In this document: piece by piece, positions 9,041 to 18,893 of the stretch
Position numbering within the stretch: position 1 is the first letter of the stretch
How the letters are laid out: each line of letters begins with the position of its first letter
Assembly (NCBI RefSeq): GCF_013283645.1
Contig: NZ_JABEKV010000007.1
Coordinates: 63,593-127,592, forward strand
DNA length: 64,000 nt
DNA from: Sinorhizobium psoraleae
Lineage (GTDB): Bacteria; Pseudomonadota; Alphaproteobacteria; Rhizobiales; Rhizobiaceae
Reading direction: 5' to 3'
Notes under the pieces: model-generated
What the model was told of the DNA's origin: nothing
What the model saw: the letters and a program-made list of their open reading frames with translations, nothing else
The model's database searches: none
Program-made: the position numbers and the translations under genes

Positions 9041-11736
9041 GAAGTTCCCGCCTGAGGCTGCAGCGCCAGTGTCGCAATCCTCAGGGTTGAATCGGCCGGA
9101 TGCGACGAAATCGCAAATCCAAACTCCCGGCACATTCTGAGCATTTTCGCATTATCACTCAGAACGAGCCCTTCGATGCGTTGCAGACCATCGGCCGCAG
9201 CATAGTCCCTGAGATGGGTGAGGAGAGCCCAGCCAAGACCGTGACCCTGCAGGTCGGTCCTGACCAGCAAGCCATATTCCGCGACCTCGTGATCGGGATC
9301 CGCGTAAAGCCTGGCAATCCCGGCGAGCGCGCCGCTTTGATTGTCGAGAGCGACGAAAGCCATCTCGCGTTCATAGTCGATCTGCGTGAGCCTAATCAGC
9401 ATCTGGTCCTGGAAGTGCTTGCGCGATGACAGGAAACGAAATCGGATGTCCGTCGAGGACGTCTTTGCCAGAAAATCCGGATAGAGCGCTGCGTCTGCCG
9501 GTGTGATTGGCCGCAGATGGTAAAGCCGGTCGGTGAGCGCGACCTGCTTTTCCCAATCGCTTGGATATGGGCGGATTGCGAGATCGCGATTGGGACCGGG
9601 GCGCGCGACGGCCTGCGGATCAATTTCGATGCGTGCGTCAAGGGCGATGACGCCCTCGGCGCTGGCGACCAGCGGGTTAATATCCATCGAAAGCACACAG
9701 GGCAAATCGACGATGATTTGTGATAGCGCCTTAAGTGCTTTGCAGATCGCTGCCCTGTCCGCGGCCGGCTCGTTGCGAAAACCTGCGAGGAGCTTCCCGA
9801 CCCGCGTCTGGTCGATCAAGTTGCCTGCGAGCACGGCATCAAGCGGCGGAAGCGCCACCGCGGTGTCTGCGACCACTTCCACGGAGACGCCCCCCGAGCC
9901 AAAGAGAATAACCGGACCAAAGATCGGATCTCGGGTGATGCCCAGAACCAGTTCCCACGCATGTCTGCGTTCGATCATCGGCTGAACGGCAAAGCCGTCG
10001 ACCACGGCGGCTGGGTCATACATCTTGAGCCGCGCGGTAATGCTCTCGGCAGCTTGCCGACCGGCGAGGGGAGTCCGGATGTCAAGGGCGACGCCGTCCA
10101 CATCGGATTTGTGTGTGATCGACTTCGATATCAGCTTGACCACCACCTTCGGTACGCTCGCAAGCAGCGAGCGGGCCGCGGCTTCCGCCTCCTCCGCTGA
10201 CCTTGCGATCACGGTTTGAGGGACGGGAATGCCGTAGGCTGCGATCACCGCCTTGGCCTCCGGTTCAGTGAGCATCCGGCGACCTTCGGTCGCCACTTTC
10301 CGGAAAATGGATTGCACGAAGCCCCGCTGATGAGGCACTTCGTCGCTTTGGCTCGGGGGTACACGGACCAGCGACTCCTGCGCTTTCGACCATCTGGCGA
10401 GACAGGAAGCAGCCAGGGCCACATCCGATGGCGTCTCGTAACTTGCCAGTCCGGCATCTTGAAGCACATGACGACCGTCGCGAGCGGTCAGGCCGCCCAA
10501 CCAGCATGTCAGAACGGGCTTGTCTGAGATTGTCCCGGCCCGCGCAAGGGAGCCCGACCGCTTGAGCGGCATCAACGGGCGAGGCAAGGCCGGTCGGGCA
10601 ATTCATGACGATCAGAATGTCCACTCCCGCGTCCTGAACGATGATCTCGACCGTCGTCTTGTAGCGCTCGGGTGGGGCATCTCCGATTATATCAACGGGA
10701 TTAGCATGCGACCAATTGGCGGGCAAAATCCGGTCGAGTGCGCGAGTGGTCTCTGGCGAAAGCTCCGCGAGCTCGCACCCGAAGTCGACCAGTCGATCCA
10801 CTGCGAGGACCCCGGCTCCGCCACCATTGGTGACGATTGCGACACGGCTGCGCTCAAGAGGAGGAAAACGCGCGATGGTCTCGGTCGCGTCAAACAGTTC
10901 GCCGAGGCCGTCAATTCTCAAGATACCGGCACGGCGCAGAGCGGCGTCGACCACCCGATCGGCCCCTGAAAGCGCGCCAGTATGCGTGGCCGCCGCTTTG
11001 GCCGCCTCGGCATGACGGCCCGCCTTGATTGCGATGATCGGCTTTACTCGCGCCGCTGCTCGGGCTGCCGAGAGGAACTTCCGGGGATTGGGGATCGTCT
11101 CGAGATACATAACGATCGCCCGCGTTTCGGGATCTCCGGCAAGCAGGTCGAGAAAATCGCCAGCGTCGGCGTCAGCCATGTCACCGAGAGAAATGATCTT
11201 AGAGAAGCCGACATTGTTCTCCGCCGCCCAGTCGATCAACGAAGTCGCGATCGCCCCGGATTGCGAAAGCAGTGCTATTCCGCCATGCGGTGCCGCCAAA
11301 TGCGCGAAGCTCGCATTCAGTTTCGCGGAAGGAACGATGAGACCCACCGTGTTGGGTCCGATGATGCGAAGCAGAAATGGTCTCGCGGCGTCGAGCATCG
11401 CTTGTTTCAGTCCATGATCAGCGTCGAGATCCGCCGTGATGACCACCGCGGCGCGCGTTCCCTTCGTGCCCAACTCATGGATCAGAGCCGGCACAGTCCG
11501 TGGTGGAGTCACAATGATGGCTAGATCAGGAACACCCGGAACATCTGCTACTCGGCGGTAGCAGTGGAGGCCGGAAACCTCGACATGTTTGGGATTTACC
11601 GGCCAGATATCGCCCTCGAATTCGGCCGCGAGCACGTTCTCCACGACCACGCGGCCAAGCGACCCGGCTCGGTTCGAGGCGCCGAGAATTGCAACCGACT
11701 TCGGAGCGATGGCGTGATGAAGGTTGCGTATGCCAT
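9037..11736 (-). pseudogene. ADP-forming acetate-CoA ligase / GNAT fusion (Pat-like), two frameshifts
   Basis: The combined product would be about 900 residues: a CoA-binding domain (SVAILGASNRAGSLG near the start), a ligase-CoA domain (GIALLSQSGAIATS, TNGGGAG), an ATP-grasp domain, and a C-terminal GNAT acetyltransferase ending near GHGLGWALL. Such fusions act as lysine acetyltransferases or acetyl-CoA ligases. The ATG at 11736 has a ribosome site, but its frame leaves the family sequence after two codons; one extra base there restores MAIRNLHHAIAPKSV. A second shift lies in the C-run at about 10553-10555, where removing one base joins the two large frames. Both breaks are single-base, so sequencing error is possible. 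A FixK box lies 60 bp upstream. Confidence 0.8.
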
Positions 11737-11789
11737 GGCCTCATCTCCGATCTTCGCGACAGAGAATATCGCGCTGTCTCGAAGGCGCG

Positions 11790-11803
11790 TTGATCGCGCT
11801 CAA
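11790..11803. promoter_or_regulatory. FixK/FNR box between Pat-like and mgtA-like genes
   Basis: TTGATCGCGCTCAA, an exact TTGA-N6-TCAA. It is centred about 60 bp from the Pat-like start (11736, minus) and about 118 bp from the ATPase start (11915, plus). Confidence 0.75.
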
Positions 11804-11914
11804 TGCGAAGCTGTCCGCACTTTGCAAATTGACCTTCCTCAATGCGTTCGCGTTGGCGGCGGTGACATTCTCGTCAGTATCGGCCTACTCCGAGCGCCGG
11901 CAGGAATGGATTCG

Positions 11915-14539
11915 ATGACAGTGTTATCGCCCAATTCGGGGGGAGGGAGCCCATACTGGGCCGCCCCGGCCGCTGACCTGATCGCCGAGTATGGTACGCG
12001 CGCGACAGGCCTGAGCAGCAGGGAGGCTCATGAGCGCCTATCGCGGTACGGCCGCAATTCCGTAACACGCGGGGACAGATTTCCTGCGCTTTCCGTTCTG
12101 ATCAGGCAGTTCCGCAGCCCGCTCGTTCTTATCCTTGTATTCGCGGCTGGCATGTCGGTCGTCGTGGGTGAACGAAACGATGCGGTCATCATCATTCTGA
12201 TTGTTCTCTTAAGCTGCGCGCTGAGCTTCATGCAGGAACACCGGGCGTCGCGAGCCGTGGAGGCGCTTCGCAAGCGCATCGCCCAAAAGGCGACGGTGCT
12301 GAGAGATGGAGCGGCAAAAATGATCCCGGCGTTGGATGTGGTGCCTGGGGATATTATTCAGCTTTCTGCGGGCAACCTGGTGCCTGCGGACGGCGTCATA
12401 CTTGAAGCACGGGACTTCAACGTCAGCGAAGCAGCCCTCACGGGCGAAGCTTTTCCTGTCGCCAAGTATCCAGGAACGGTCGACCCTGGAACCCCCTTGT
12501 CGCGGAGACTGAACTCGGTCTTTACGGGCACCTCGGTTCGCAGCGGAACCGCGAAGGTCATGGCAATCAGAACAGGCGGCGCAACTGAATTCGCGGCGAT
12601 TGCCGCGGCGATCGGACGGCGCAGTCCAGAGACCGAATTCGCGCGCGGGATTCGCCAGTTCGGCTACCTTATGACCGAGATCATGCTGGTGATCGTGATC
12701 CTCGTCTTCTTTGCCAACTTGCTCCTACATCGCGAGCCGATCGATTCTCTGCTGTTCTCTATCGCACTCGCCGTCGGGCTCAGTCCCGAACTCCTGCCGG
12801 CGATCATAAGTATCACGCTCGCGCGTGGAGCGCGGGCGATGGCGCAAAGCGGCGTGCTCGTCCGGCGTCTCGAGGCAATCGAGAATCTCGGCAGCATGAA
12901 CCTGTTGTGTACCGACAAGACAGGGACGCTCACCGAAGGGGTCGTGCGGCTGGACGCCTGCCTTGACGTCAATGGAAGCCCTTCGTCGAAGGTTTATCTG
13001 TGGGCGGGTTTGAATGCATCGATGCAAACGGGGCTGCAGAACCCGCTCGATGAAGCGATCGTTGCCGCGGACGAGGCGCCGCCTTCTTCGCGTCTTTACT
13101 CGAAGGTGGACGAGATTCCCTATGACTTCGTGCGAAAGCGGCTTTCGGTCATCGTCCGGAAGGATGGCGGTCCCGACGGCGATCTGTTGATTTGCAAGGG
13201 TGCGGTTGAAAACGTGCTCGCGGTTTGTTCTTCCATGCTGAACGGGGAGGCGCCCGAACCTTTCACGGGTGTGGCGAGGGAGGCGATCGAGGAGAAGTTT
13301 CGCTGTTGGAGCGCCAAAGGTTTCCGAGTGCTCGGCCTGGCTGTTCGCACGTCGGCGCCGTTGCAAGCATACGGCAGGCAAGATGAAGAAGGCCTGAGCT
13401 TCGCCGGGTTCCTGCTATTTCTCGATCCACCGAAGCCAGGTATCAGCGAAAGCCTTAAAGCGCTCGCGAAACGCGGCATCGGCTTGAAGATGGTCACGGG
13501 AGACAACCGTCATGTCGCCGTTCATCTGGCGGACACCATCGGCCTGAGAGCGTCGCGTGTTCTCACGGGCGCAGAATTGTCGAAGATGACAATGGATTCG
13601 CTGTTCGCGCGGGCTCCCGAGACCGATCTCTTCGTTGAAATCGACCCGAACCAGAAGGAACGGGTAATCGAGGCCCTGCGCCGCGCAGGTCACGTAGTCG
13701 GTTATCTCGGAGACGGGATCAACGACGCGCCCGCATTGCATGAAGCCGATGTCGGCATCTCCGTCGATGGCGCCGTCGATGTCGCGAGGGAAGCGGCGGA
13801 TATCGTGCTGTTGAAGCGCGACCTGAATGTCCTTCTTCGCGGCATCGATGACGGCCGAAGGTCCTTTGCGAACACGATGAAATACATCTCCATTACGACC
13901 AGCGCTAATTTCGGCAACATGATCAGCATGGCCTTCGCCTCCATGTTTCTGCCGTTCCTGCCCCTGCTCGCCAAACAGATCCTTCTCAACAATCTCTTGT
14001 CTGATGTGCCGGCGCTCGCCATCGCAGGCGACAAGGTCGATCGCGAGGAAACGCGTAACCCCCGCCGCTGGGATATTCGCTATGTACGCCGATTCATGGT
14101 GAGCTTCGGACTGATAAGCTCGCTATTCGACTTGGTCACCTTTGCTGGCCTTGTTCTGCTGGTTAACGCGGCTCCGGCGACTTTCCAGACCGCCTGGTTC
14201 GTCGAGTCCCTTCTTACCGAGCTGGCCATCGTGCTGATCGTGCGCACACGGTCCTTCTTCTGGCGGAGCAGGCCGGGCGGACTGTTATCCTTTTTGACGC
14301 TGACAACCGCGATCGTGGCCGTGGCACTTCCCTATGCGCCTTTTGCGGAGTATTTCGGGTTCGTGCCGTTGCCTTGGCCGATCATGGCAGGTCTGCTGCT
14401 GATCACGATGATGTATCTGCTGTCTTCCGAATTCACCAAGCTGCGGTTCGTTCGGTGGGACAGGCGAGCGCATGAACGATCGTATTCTCCTGCAGCTCAT
14501 GCTCGAAGAAGAGCTCTGAATAAATCGGGATCGGCTTGA
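11915..14539 (+). CDS. mgtA: Mg-translocating-type P-type ATPase (MgtA-like)
   Basis: This 874-residue inner-membrane P-type ATPase (type IIIB-like) carries the actuator TGEAFPV, the phosphorylation site CTDKTGTLTEG, TGDNRHV and GDGINDAP, and the ten-helix arrangement of Mg-importing MgtA/MgtB. MgtA proteins import Mg across the inner membrane. I start at the second ATG (11915), nine bases after AGGA, because the first ATG (11906) directly abuts that site; the alternative adds only three residues. It is the third intact or partial P-type ATPase in 14 kb and is divergent from the Pat-like gene with a FixK box between them. It converges with fixL. Confidence 0.85.
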   Translation: MTVLSPNSGGGSPYWAAPAADLIAEYGTRATGLSSREAHERLSRYGRNSVTRGDRFPALSVLIRQFRSPLVLILVFAAGMSVVVGERNDAVIIILIVLLSCALSFMQEHRASRAVEALRKRIAQKATVLRDGAAKMIPALDVVPGDIIQLSAGNLVPADGVILEARDFNVSEAALTGEAFPVAKYPGTVDPGTPLSRRLNSVFTGTSVRSGTAKVMAIRTGGATEFAAIAAAIGRRSPETEFARGIRQFGYLMTEIMLVIVILVFFANLLLHREPIDSLLFSIALAVGLSPELLPAIISITLARGARAMAQSGVLVRRLEAIENLGSMNLLCTDKTGTLTEGVVRLDACLDVNGSPSSKVYLWAGLNASMQTGLQNPLDEAIVAADEAPPSSRLYSKVDEIPYDFVRKRLSVIVRKDGGPDGDLLICKGAVENVLAVCSSMLNGEAPEPFTGVAREAIEEKFRCWSAKGFRVLGLAVRTSAPLQAYGRQDEEGLSFAGFLLFLDPPKPGISESLKALAKRGIGLKMVTGDNRHVAVHLADTIGLRASRVLTGAELSKMTMDSLFARAPETDLFVEIDPNQKERVIEALRRAGHVVGYLGDGINDAPALHEADVGISVDGAVDVAREAADIVLLKRDLNVLLRGIDDGRRSFANTMKYISITTSANFGNMISMAFASMFLPFLPLLAKQILLNNLLSDVPALAIAGDKVDREETRNPRRWDIRYVRRFMVSFGLISSLFDLVTFAGLVLLVNAAPATFQTAWFVESLLTELAIVLIVRTRSFFWRSRPGGLLSFLTLTTAIVAVALPYAPFAEYFGFVPLPWPIMAGLLLITMMYLLSSEFTKLRFVRWDRRAHERSYSPAAHARRRALNKSGSA

Positions 14540-14569
14540 CGCGCCGCCTGTCGGCCGCCACCTCGCACG

Positions 14570-16483
14570 TCAATCGAGCAGCTCTCGCAGCCGCAACGCC
14601 AACTCGCTGGCGGTGTAGGGTTTTTGCAGCCAACTCCCTGCCGCCCTGCCGGCGGCGCCCGGTTCGGCATAGCCGGACGTGAACAGCATCTTCACATCGG
14701 GTCTGAGGGCGCGCACGTGCCGGCCCAATTCGTCGCCATTCATTCTGCCTGGCATAATCATGTCCGTGAAAACGAGGGAGACCTCCGGATGCGCCTCAAG
14801 CAGTTGAAGTGCCTGCGCGCCGGCTTCCGCCTCGATGACGGTGTATCCGGCGTCGCGCAGTCGCGAGACAACGACTCGGCGCACGCGTTCATCGTCCTCC
14901 ACGACAAGGATCGTCTCATGGCCTCTCGGAATGGGCTCCGGGTAGGCAGTTTCATCTACGCCAATTTGTGCCGACTGGCTTTCTCCCCGCGCGGCCGGCA
15001 GAAAGAGGCGCACGCTCGTGCCGCGGTCAGGCTCACTGTAGAGCTGAACATGCCCGCCAGATTGCTTGACGAAGCCGTAGACCATGCTGAGGCCAAGTCC
15101 TGTCCCCGCACCGGTGCCTTTCGTTGTGAAGAAGGGCTCGAAGGCGCGACGCTTGATGTCTTCTGTCATCCCTACGCCGGTGTCGGTGACGGCAACCAGA
15201 ACATAGTGTCCCATTCGGACCTCCGGGTACATCTGGGCGTAGTCACGATCGAGGGCCGTAGTCGAAATCTCGATGGTTGCTCGGCCACCATTCGGCATTG
15301 CGTCGCGCGCGTTCAGCCCCAGGTTCAGGAGAGTGTTTTGAAGTTGGGAAACGTCGATCAGCGCGAGATTGCTGCTGCCCTTCACGACGGTCGATAATTC
15401 TATCGTCTCGCCCAGCGTTCTGGTCAGAAGCTTCGAAAAGCTAGAGACGAGTTCTCCAACGTCAACGAGCTTCGGCGTTAGAGGCTGACGCCGGCCGAAT
15501 GCGAGCAATTGTGCCGTCAACTTTGCCCCATCGTCAGCCGCCGCCTGCGCTTCGCGCAAGAGTTCCCTGAGCCTCTCGTCTTCCAGCCGGGTCTCGATCA
15601 TCTCCAGATTGCCGGTGATCACAGTCAACAGATTGTTGAAATCATGCGCCAAGCCCCCGGTCAGTTGCCCGACGGCCTCCATCTTCTGCGCTTGCCTGAG
15701 TTCTTCCTCGATGCGTTGTCGGCTGGTGAGATCCCGAATGAAACCGGTGAATATGCGGCGGCCATTGGTCATCGCTTCCCCGACTGAGAGCTCCATTGGG
15801 AACGTTGTACCGTCCTTTCGTAGCCCGGTGACGACCCTTCCAATCCCGATGATGCGCCGTTCGCCCGTGCGCAGGTAGTTGTTCAGGTATTGGTCATGCG
15901 CATCGCGGTGGGGGGAGGGCATCAGGACCTTGACGTTGTGGCCAACGACATCGCTTTCGGCGTGTCCGAAGAGGCGTTCCGCTGCTGCGCTGAAGGAACT
16001 GATCGACCCTCTTTCATCAATTACGACCATCGCCTCGGGAACCGTGTCGAGAATCGAGCGAAGATGTGCCTCTCGCGCCGCCAGATCGGCCTGAGCACGC
16101 TTGAGATTTGTAATGTCGCTGTCAGTTTGCACGATTACGAGGTGCCCGGCAGACGCGGTATCTACCCATCGGCTCGCGACAAATACGGGGCTTCCATTGC
16201 TGTGCCTTTGCACCAGCTCGCCCGACCACGTGCCATGAGAGCGCAAGTGGTCGCGAATTTGCTCGAGCGGCTGAGGGAAGGTAGTGGATAGGAGATCATG
16301 AACAACCTTGCCCTTCGCCTCAGCGCGTGACCAGCCGTAGAGCGCTTCGCAGCCGTTGCTCCAATGCGTAATGATTCCGTCGAGCCCGTGGACAATCACG
16401 TTGGCGTCGTCGAGAGCATTGACGAAGTTCGCGTCCCGTTGCTCCATCTCGCGCTGTCGCCTTTCATGCGTTGACGGATGCAT
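14570..16483 (-). CDS. fixL: Hybrid FixL: PAS, haem-PAS, histidine kinase and receiver
   Basis: The 637-residue protein reads PAS (about 15-125), a second PAS (about 143-255), a kinase core with the phosphoacceptor H280 in [10 protein letters not shown], an N box ([11 protein letters not shown]), G boxes, and a C-terminal receiver with D574 in FTDMIMPG. The second PAS matches the FixL haem domain: [10 protein letters not shown] with the proximal-type H196, and IIGIGRVV with R216 at the ligand-switch arginine position. It should therefore bind haem and sense O2. A receiver-bearing FixL without a FixJ nearby is the hFixL type known from Rhizobium etli and R. leguminosarum. There is no transmembrane segment, so it is cytoplasmic. 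The start overlaps the fixK stop by 20 bp, implying co-translation; a later ATG at 16447 is possible. Confidence 0.9.
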   Translation of the reverse strand: MHPSTHERRQREMEQRDANFVNALDDANVIVHGLDGIITHWSNGCEALYGWSRAEAKGKVVHDLLSTTFPQPLEQIRDHLRSHGTWSGELVQRHSNGSPVFVASRWVDTASAGHLVIVQTDSDITNLKRAQADLAAREAHLRSILDTVPEAMVVIDERGSISSFSAAAERLFGHAESDVVGHNVKVLMPSPHRDAHDQYLNNYLRTGERRIIGIGRVVTGLRKDGTTFPMELSVGEAMTNGRRIFTGFIRDLTSRQRIEEELRQAQKMEAVGQLTGGLAHDFNNLLTVITGNLEMIETRLEDERLRELLREAQAAADDGAKLTAQLLAFGRRQPLTPKLVDVGELVSSFSKLLTRTLGETIELSTVVKGSSNLALIDVSQLQNTLLNLGLNARDAMPNGGRATIEISTTALDRDYAQMYPEVRMGHYVLVAVTDTGVGMTEDIKRRAFEPFFTTKGTGAGTGLGLSMVYGFVKQSGGHVQLYSEPDRGTSVRLFLPAARGESQSAQIGVDETAYPEPIPRGHETILVVEDDERVRRVVVSRLRDAGYTVIEAEAGAQALQLLEAHPEVSLVFTDMIMPGRMNGDELGRHVRALRPDVKMLFTSGYAEPGAAGRAAGSWLQKPYTASELALRLRELLD

Positions 16484-17213
16484 GTGTCACTGCGCGGACG
16501 AGAGAGGGCATCCATCGCTCGCTTTCGTCGCCCTCCGCCAGCAGTCGAAGCGTTTCCATCTTCAAGATCTTGATCGAGCGCCGACCCGCTCCTTCAATGA
16601 TACCGCTGTTCGCGAGTTTTGTTATAGTGCGAGATACCGTCTCGATCGTCATTCCCAAATAATTCGCGATATCGAGCCTTGTCATGGGGAGCTCAATAAT
16701 CGAACGGTGCTCTGAGTTCCCCCTCTGCCTCATCATCAGCAAGAAGTTGGCAAGCTTCTCGTCGGCGCTCCTGCGCGAAAGCAAGACGGTTTGATCCTGC
16801 GCGGCGGTCATCTCATCGCGCAGCTTGGAGACGAGTTGCTCCTGCAAGTGTGAATTGCGTGCCACTTCGTCCTCGAACCGGCCTCGAGGGAAGCGACGAA
16901 GTTGCACGGGGGAGATTGCCTCGACTGTATAAAGATAACGCTCCTTGAGCGACACACCGAGGAGATCTCCGGGGCCCAAGAAGCCAACTATAATACGGCG
17001 GCCGTCGCCGAGCAGACGAAGCGCTCGCAGCATTCCATCCGCGACTTCGAAAACATGCGTGGCCTCGTCACTCTCCCAGAATATTGCCTCACCGGGCTCG
17101 AACCTTTCGAGCGGCTGTCGGCTGAAAAGTGAGCAAAGGTCTGCTGCCGACGGGGTCCGCGAATCCATCGCAATTGCGCGACCATCCGGCATCGCTAAGA
17201 CGTGAACGCTCAT
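16464..17213 (-). CDS. fixK: FixK-type Crp/Fnr transcriptional regulator
   Basis: This 249-residue Crp/Fnr protein has a cyclic-nucleotide-type beta roll (residues about 30-140) and a C-terminal winged helix with [17 protein letters not shown]. The E-x-x-S-R recognition pattern (ETVSR) is the one that reads TTGA half-sites. Only one cysteine is present, so it cannot hold an Fnr iron-sulphur cluster and belongs to the FixK rather than the FnrN type. A GGAGGAG site precedes the ATG. Its upstream region carries the K-box and a short palindrome, and no FixK box, so it should be driven by FxkR. It is the obvious candidate to bind the many TTGA-N6-TCAA sites here. Confidence 0.88.
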   Translation of the reverse strand: MSVHVLAMPDGRAIAMDSRTPSAADLCSLFSRQPLERFEPGEAIFWESDEATHVFEVADGMLRALRLLGDGRRIIVGFLGPGDLLGVSLKERYLYTVEAISPVQLRRFPRGRFEDEVARNSHLQEQLVSKLRDEMTAAQDQTVLLSRRSADEKLANFLLMMRQRGNSEHRSIIELPMTRLDIANYLGMTIETVSRTITKLANSGIIEGAGRRSIKILKMETLRLLAEGDESERWMPSLVRAVTHASVNA

Positions 17214-17258
17214 GACGTCTCCTCCCTCCTTTCTAACGACAAGAGTTGAACGCTAAGC

Positions 17259-17273
17259 CGTCATTTCATGACG
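17259..17273. promoter_or_regulatory. Palindrome in the fixK promoter region
   Basis: CGTCAT-TTC-ATGACG forms a perfect inverted repeat with 6-bp arms, 46-60 bp before the fixK ATG and between that gene and the K-box. It could be an operator or overlap the promoter core; its binder is unknown. Confidence 0.4.
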
Positions 17274-17300
17274 ACACGCGTGCAAAAATTGGTACGATAT

Positions 17301-17316
17301 TGTAACAAAGTGTAAC
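17301..17316 (-). promoter_or_regulatory. K-box-like direct repeat upstream of fixK
   Basis: On the minus strand the sequence is GTTACA-CTTT-GTTACA, an exact direct repeat with a 4-base spacer. This matches the K-box described for FxkR activation of fixK in Rhizobium etli, as I recall it. It lies 88 bp before the fixK ATG and in the fixK-fxkR intergenic region. Confidence 0.8.
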
Positions 17317-17354
17317 GGCGCTCCGGGCAAAACGGCGCCGTTCGGGGTGGTTTA

Positions 17355-18095
17355 ATGGGGAGTGTGCGGATCTTGCCCGAGCACATCCTGGTCGTCGATG
17401 ACGACTCGAGGATCCGGCAGATGCTTTCGCGGTACTTCGAAGAGGAAGGATATCGCGTCAGTCTCGCGGGCGACGGACAGGAGATGCGCGAGTGCCTCGA
17501 CAAACATTCAATCGACATCATTCTGCTCGACCTGATGCTGCCTGGCGAGGACGGGTTGGCACTTGCGCGCGATCTACGCGCGCGCTCGGACGTTCCGATC
17601 ATCATGCTGACCGGTCGCAATGACGTCGTCGACAGGGTGGTCGGGCTGGAGGTGGGTGCCGACGACTACGTTGCGAAACCTTTCCATCTTCGCGAGGTAT
17701 TGGCGCGCGTCAGGGTTGTTCTTCGTCGCCGGCAACCTCGGCCGACGTACGACGCCGTCGACCCGACGTTAGAAATCTACTGCTTCGAGGGACTGCGCCT
17801 CGACGTTCCTCGCCGCCAACTCCTGTCAGTTGATGGGAGCGAGATCCTGCTGACGACCGGCGAATTCGACATGCTTTGCGTGCTCGTGAAGCACGCGGGT
17901 CGCGTCCTTCAACGCGAACTGCTTATGGATCTGACGAGGGGCCGGGATCTCGACGCCTTCGACCGCACCATTGACGCGCAGATCGCTCGGCTGAGGCGGA
18001 AGATCGAGCATGACCCCAGCCGCCCCGCTTTGATCAAATCGGTGAGAGGCGTCGGTTATGTCTTCAGTGCAAGGACGACGCGGCAAGACAGCTAG
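17355..18095 (+). CDS. fxkR: FxkR-like OmpR/PhoB-family response regulator
   Basis: The 246-residue regulator has an N-terminal receiver (VVDDD acidic pocket, phosphoacceptor D59 in ILLDLMLPGEDG, conserved T and K in MLTGR and AKPF) and a C-terminal winged helix of the OmpR type ending in KSVRGVGYVFSA. It is divergent from fixK-fixL with the K-box in between, which is the expected position for FxkR, the regulator that links hybrid FixL to fixK in rhizobia lacking FixJ. A perfect 12-bp palindrome (AACGGCGCCGTT, 17331-17342) lies just before its start and may matter for its own expression. GGGGTGG serves as ribosome site. Confidence 0.85.
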   Translation: MGSVRILPEHILVVDDDSRIRQMLSRYFEEEGYRVSLAGDGQEMRECLDKHSIDIILLDLMLPGEDGLALARDLRARSDVPIIMLTGRNDVVDRVVGLEVGADDYVAKPFHLREVLARVRVVLRRRQPRPTYDAVDPTLEIYCFEGLRLDVPRRQLLSVDGSEILLTTGEFDMLCVLVKHAGRVLQRELLMDLTRGRDLDAFDRTIDAQIARLRRKIEHDPSRPALIKSVRGVGYVFSARTTRQDS

Positions 18096-18142
18096 AGCCA
18101 TTTCGCCATGCAGCGCCTAAATGGCCTTGCGCCAAGAACGAC

Positions 18143-18586
18143 TTACTGAACAGGGATGAGGATCCCGCCGCCGTTTCGCCCGCAAATATCTGTCGATCCC
18201 GGCCAATTGGTCGGTTGGAGAGCGGCGACGCGAATGAACCCGCAATGTCTGTTGCGAGCAATCGCCAAAAGGTAGTTCAACAGCGACCTGGACACACCAC
18301 GCGAATCCGCAGCACTCGCCACGATAAAGACCGGCACGCCGAGGACGTTGCCGTAGATTTTATCGTGCGTCCGGCGCATGATGCAGACGCCCGCTATATA
18401 TCCGAGCGGATTTTCTGCAGTTATAACTTCTTCGACATACGGCGACGGCCAGTTCCGTGCGAAGGCCGCCTCGCAGAAATCACGCCAAACCTGCAAATTG
18501 ACATGATAGCCAACAGCCTCGATCAGCTTATAGGTCTTATCGACTTGATGGCACTTGATCGGACCGATGAGATAGGCAACGGCCAT
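18143..18586 (-). CDS. Uncharacterised protein, possibly GNAT-like
   Basis: This 147-residue protein starts at the ATG at 18586, which has GGAGAG five bases upstream; the upstream extension of the frame has no ribosome site. I do not recognise the family with certainty. The stretch GVPVFIVASAADSRGVSRSLLNYLLAIARN is reminiscent of a GNAT acetyl-CoA loop and helix, but the canonical Q/RxxGxG/A is not clear. No signal peptide is seen. Two FixK boxes lie 150-200 bp upstream, between it and the divergent carbamoyltransferase-like gene. Confidence 0.55.
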   Translation of the reverse strand: MAVAYLIGPIKCHQVDKTYKLIEAVGYHVNLQVWRDFCEAAFARNWPSPYVEEVITAENPLGYIAGVCIMRRTHDKIYGNVLGVPVFIVASAADSRGVSRSLLNYLLAIARNRHCGFIRVAALQPTNWPGSTDICGRNGGGILIPVQ

Positions 18587-18734
18587 GTTGCTCTCCAATA
18601 GAATGCCGACCTGATGCCCTGGTTCCGCTGCGAGCATTGAGGAAGACTGCCATGATTCAGCGCCGCGGACCGATGCAGCTTTCTGCGCATCCACGGGCCA
18701 GCGAACAGTTTCCGGGAAGCAGCAGGCGCAGTCG

Positions 18735-18748
18735 TTGATGTTCGTCAA
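18735..18748. promoter_or_regulatory. FixK/FNR box, first of a tandem pair
   Basis: TTGATGTTCGTCAA, exact match. It is centred about 155 bp before the start of the gene at 18586 (minus) and 152 bp before the gene at 18894 (plus). Confidence 0.65.
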
Positions 18749-18769
18749 AAACGTGGAAGCGCCGCAAAT

Positions 18770-18783
18770 TTGATGAGGGTCAA
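18770..18783. promoter_or_regulatory. FixK/FNR box, second of a tandem pair
   Basis: TTGATGAGGGTCAA, exact match, 35 bp centre-to-centre from the first box and about 117 bp before the carbamoyltransferase-like start at 18894. Confidence 0.7.
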
Positions 18784-18893
18784 AGCCTGCGGCTCGCATC
18801 TGTTGTTCAGTTCAGTTGAAGAGCCTTCGAGCGGGAGCAATGCTCGCGACTTCGCCGTATTCCAATCCACTACCTGAACCGACGGGGCATGCG

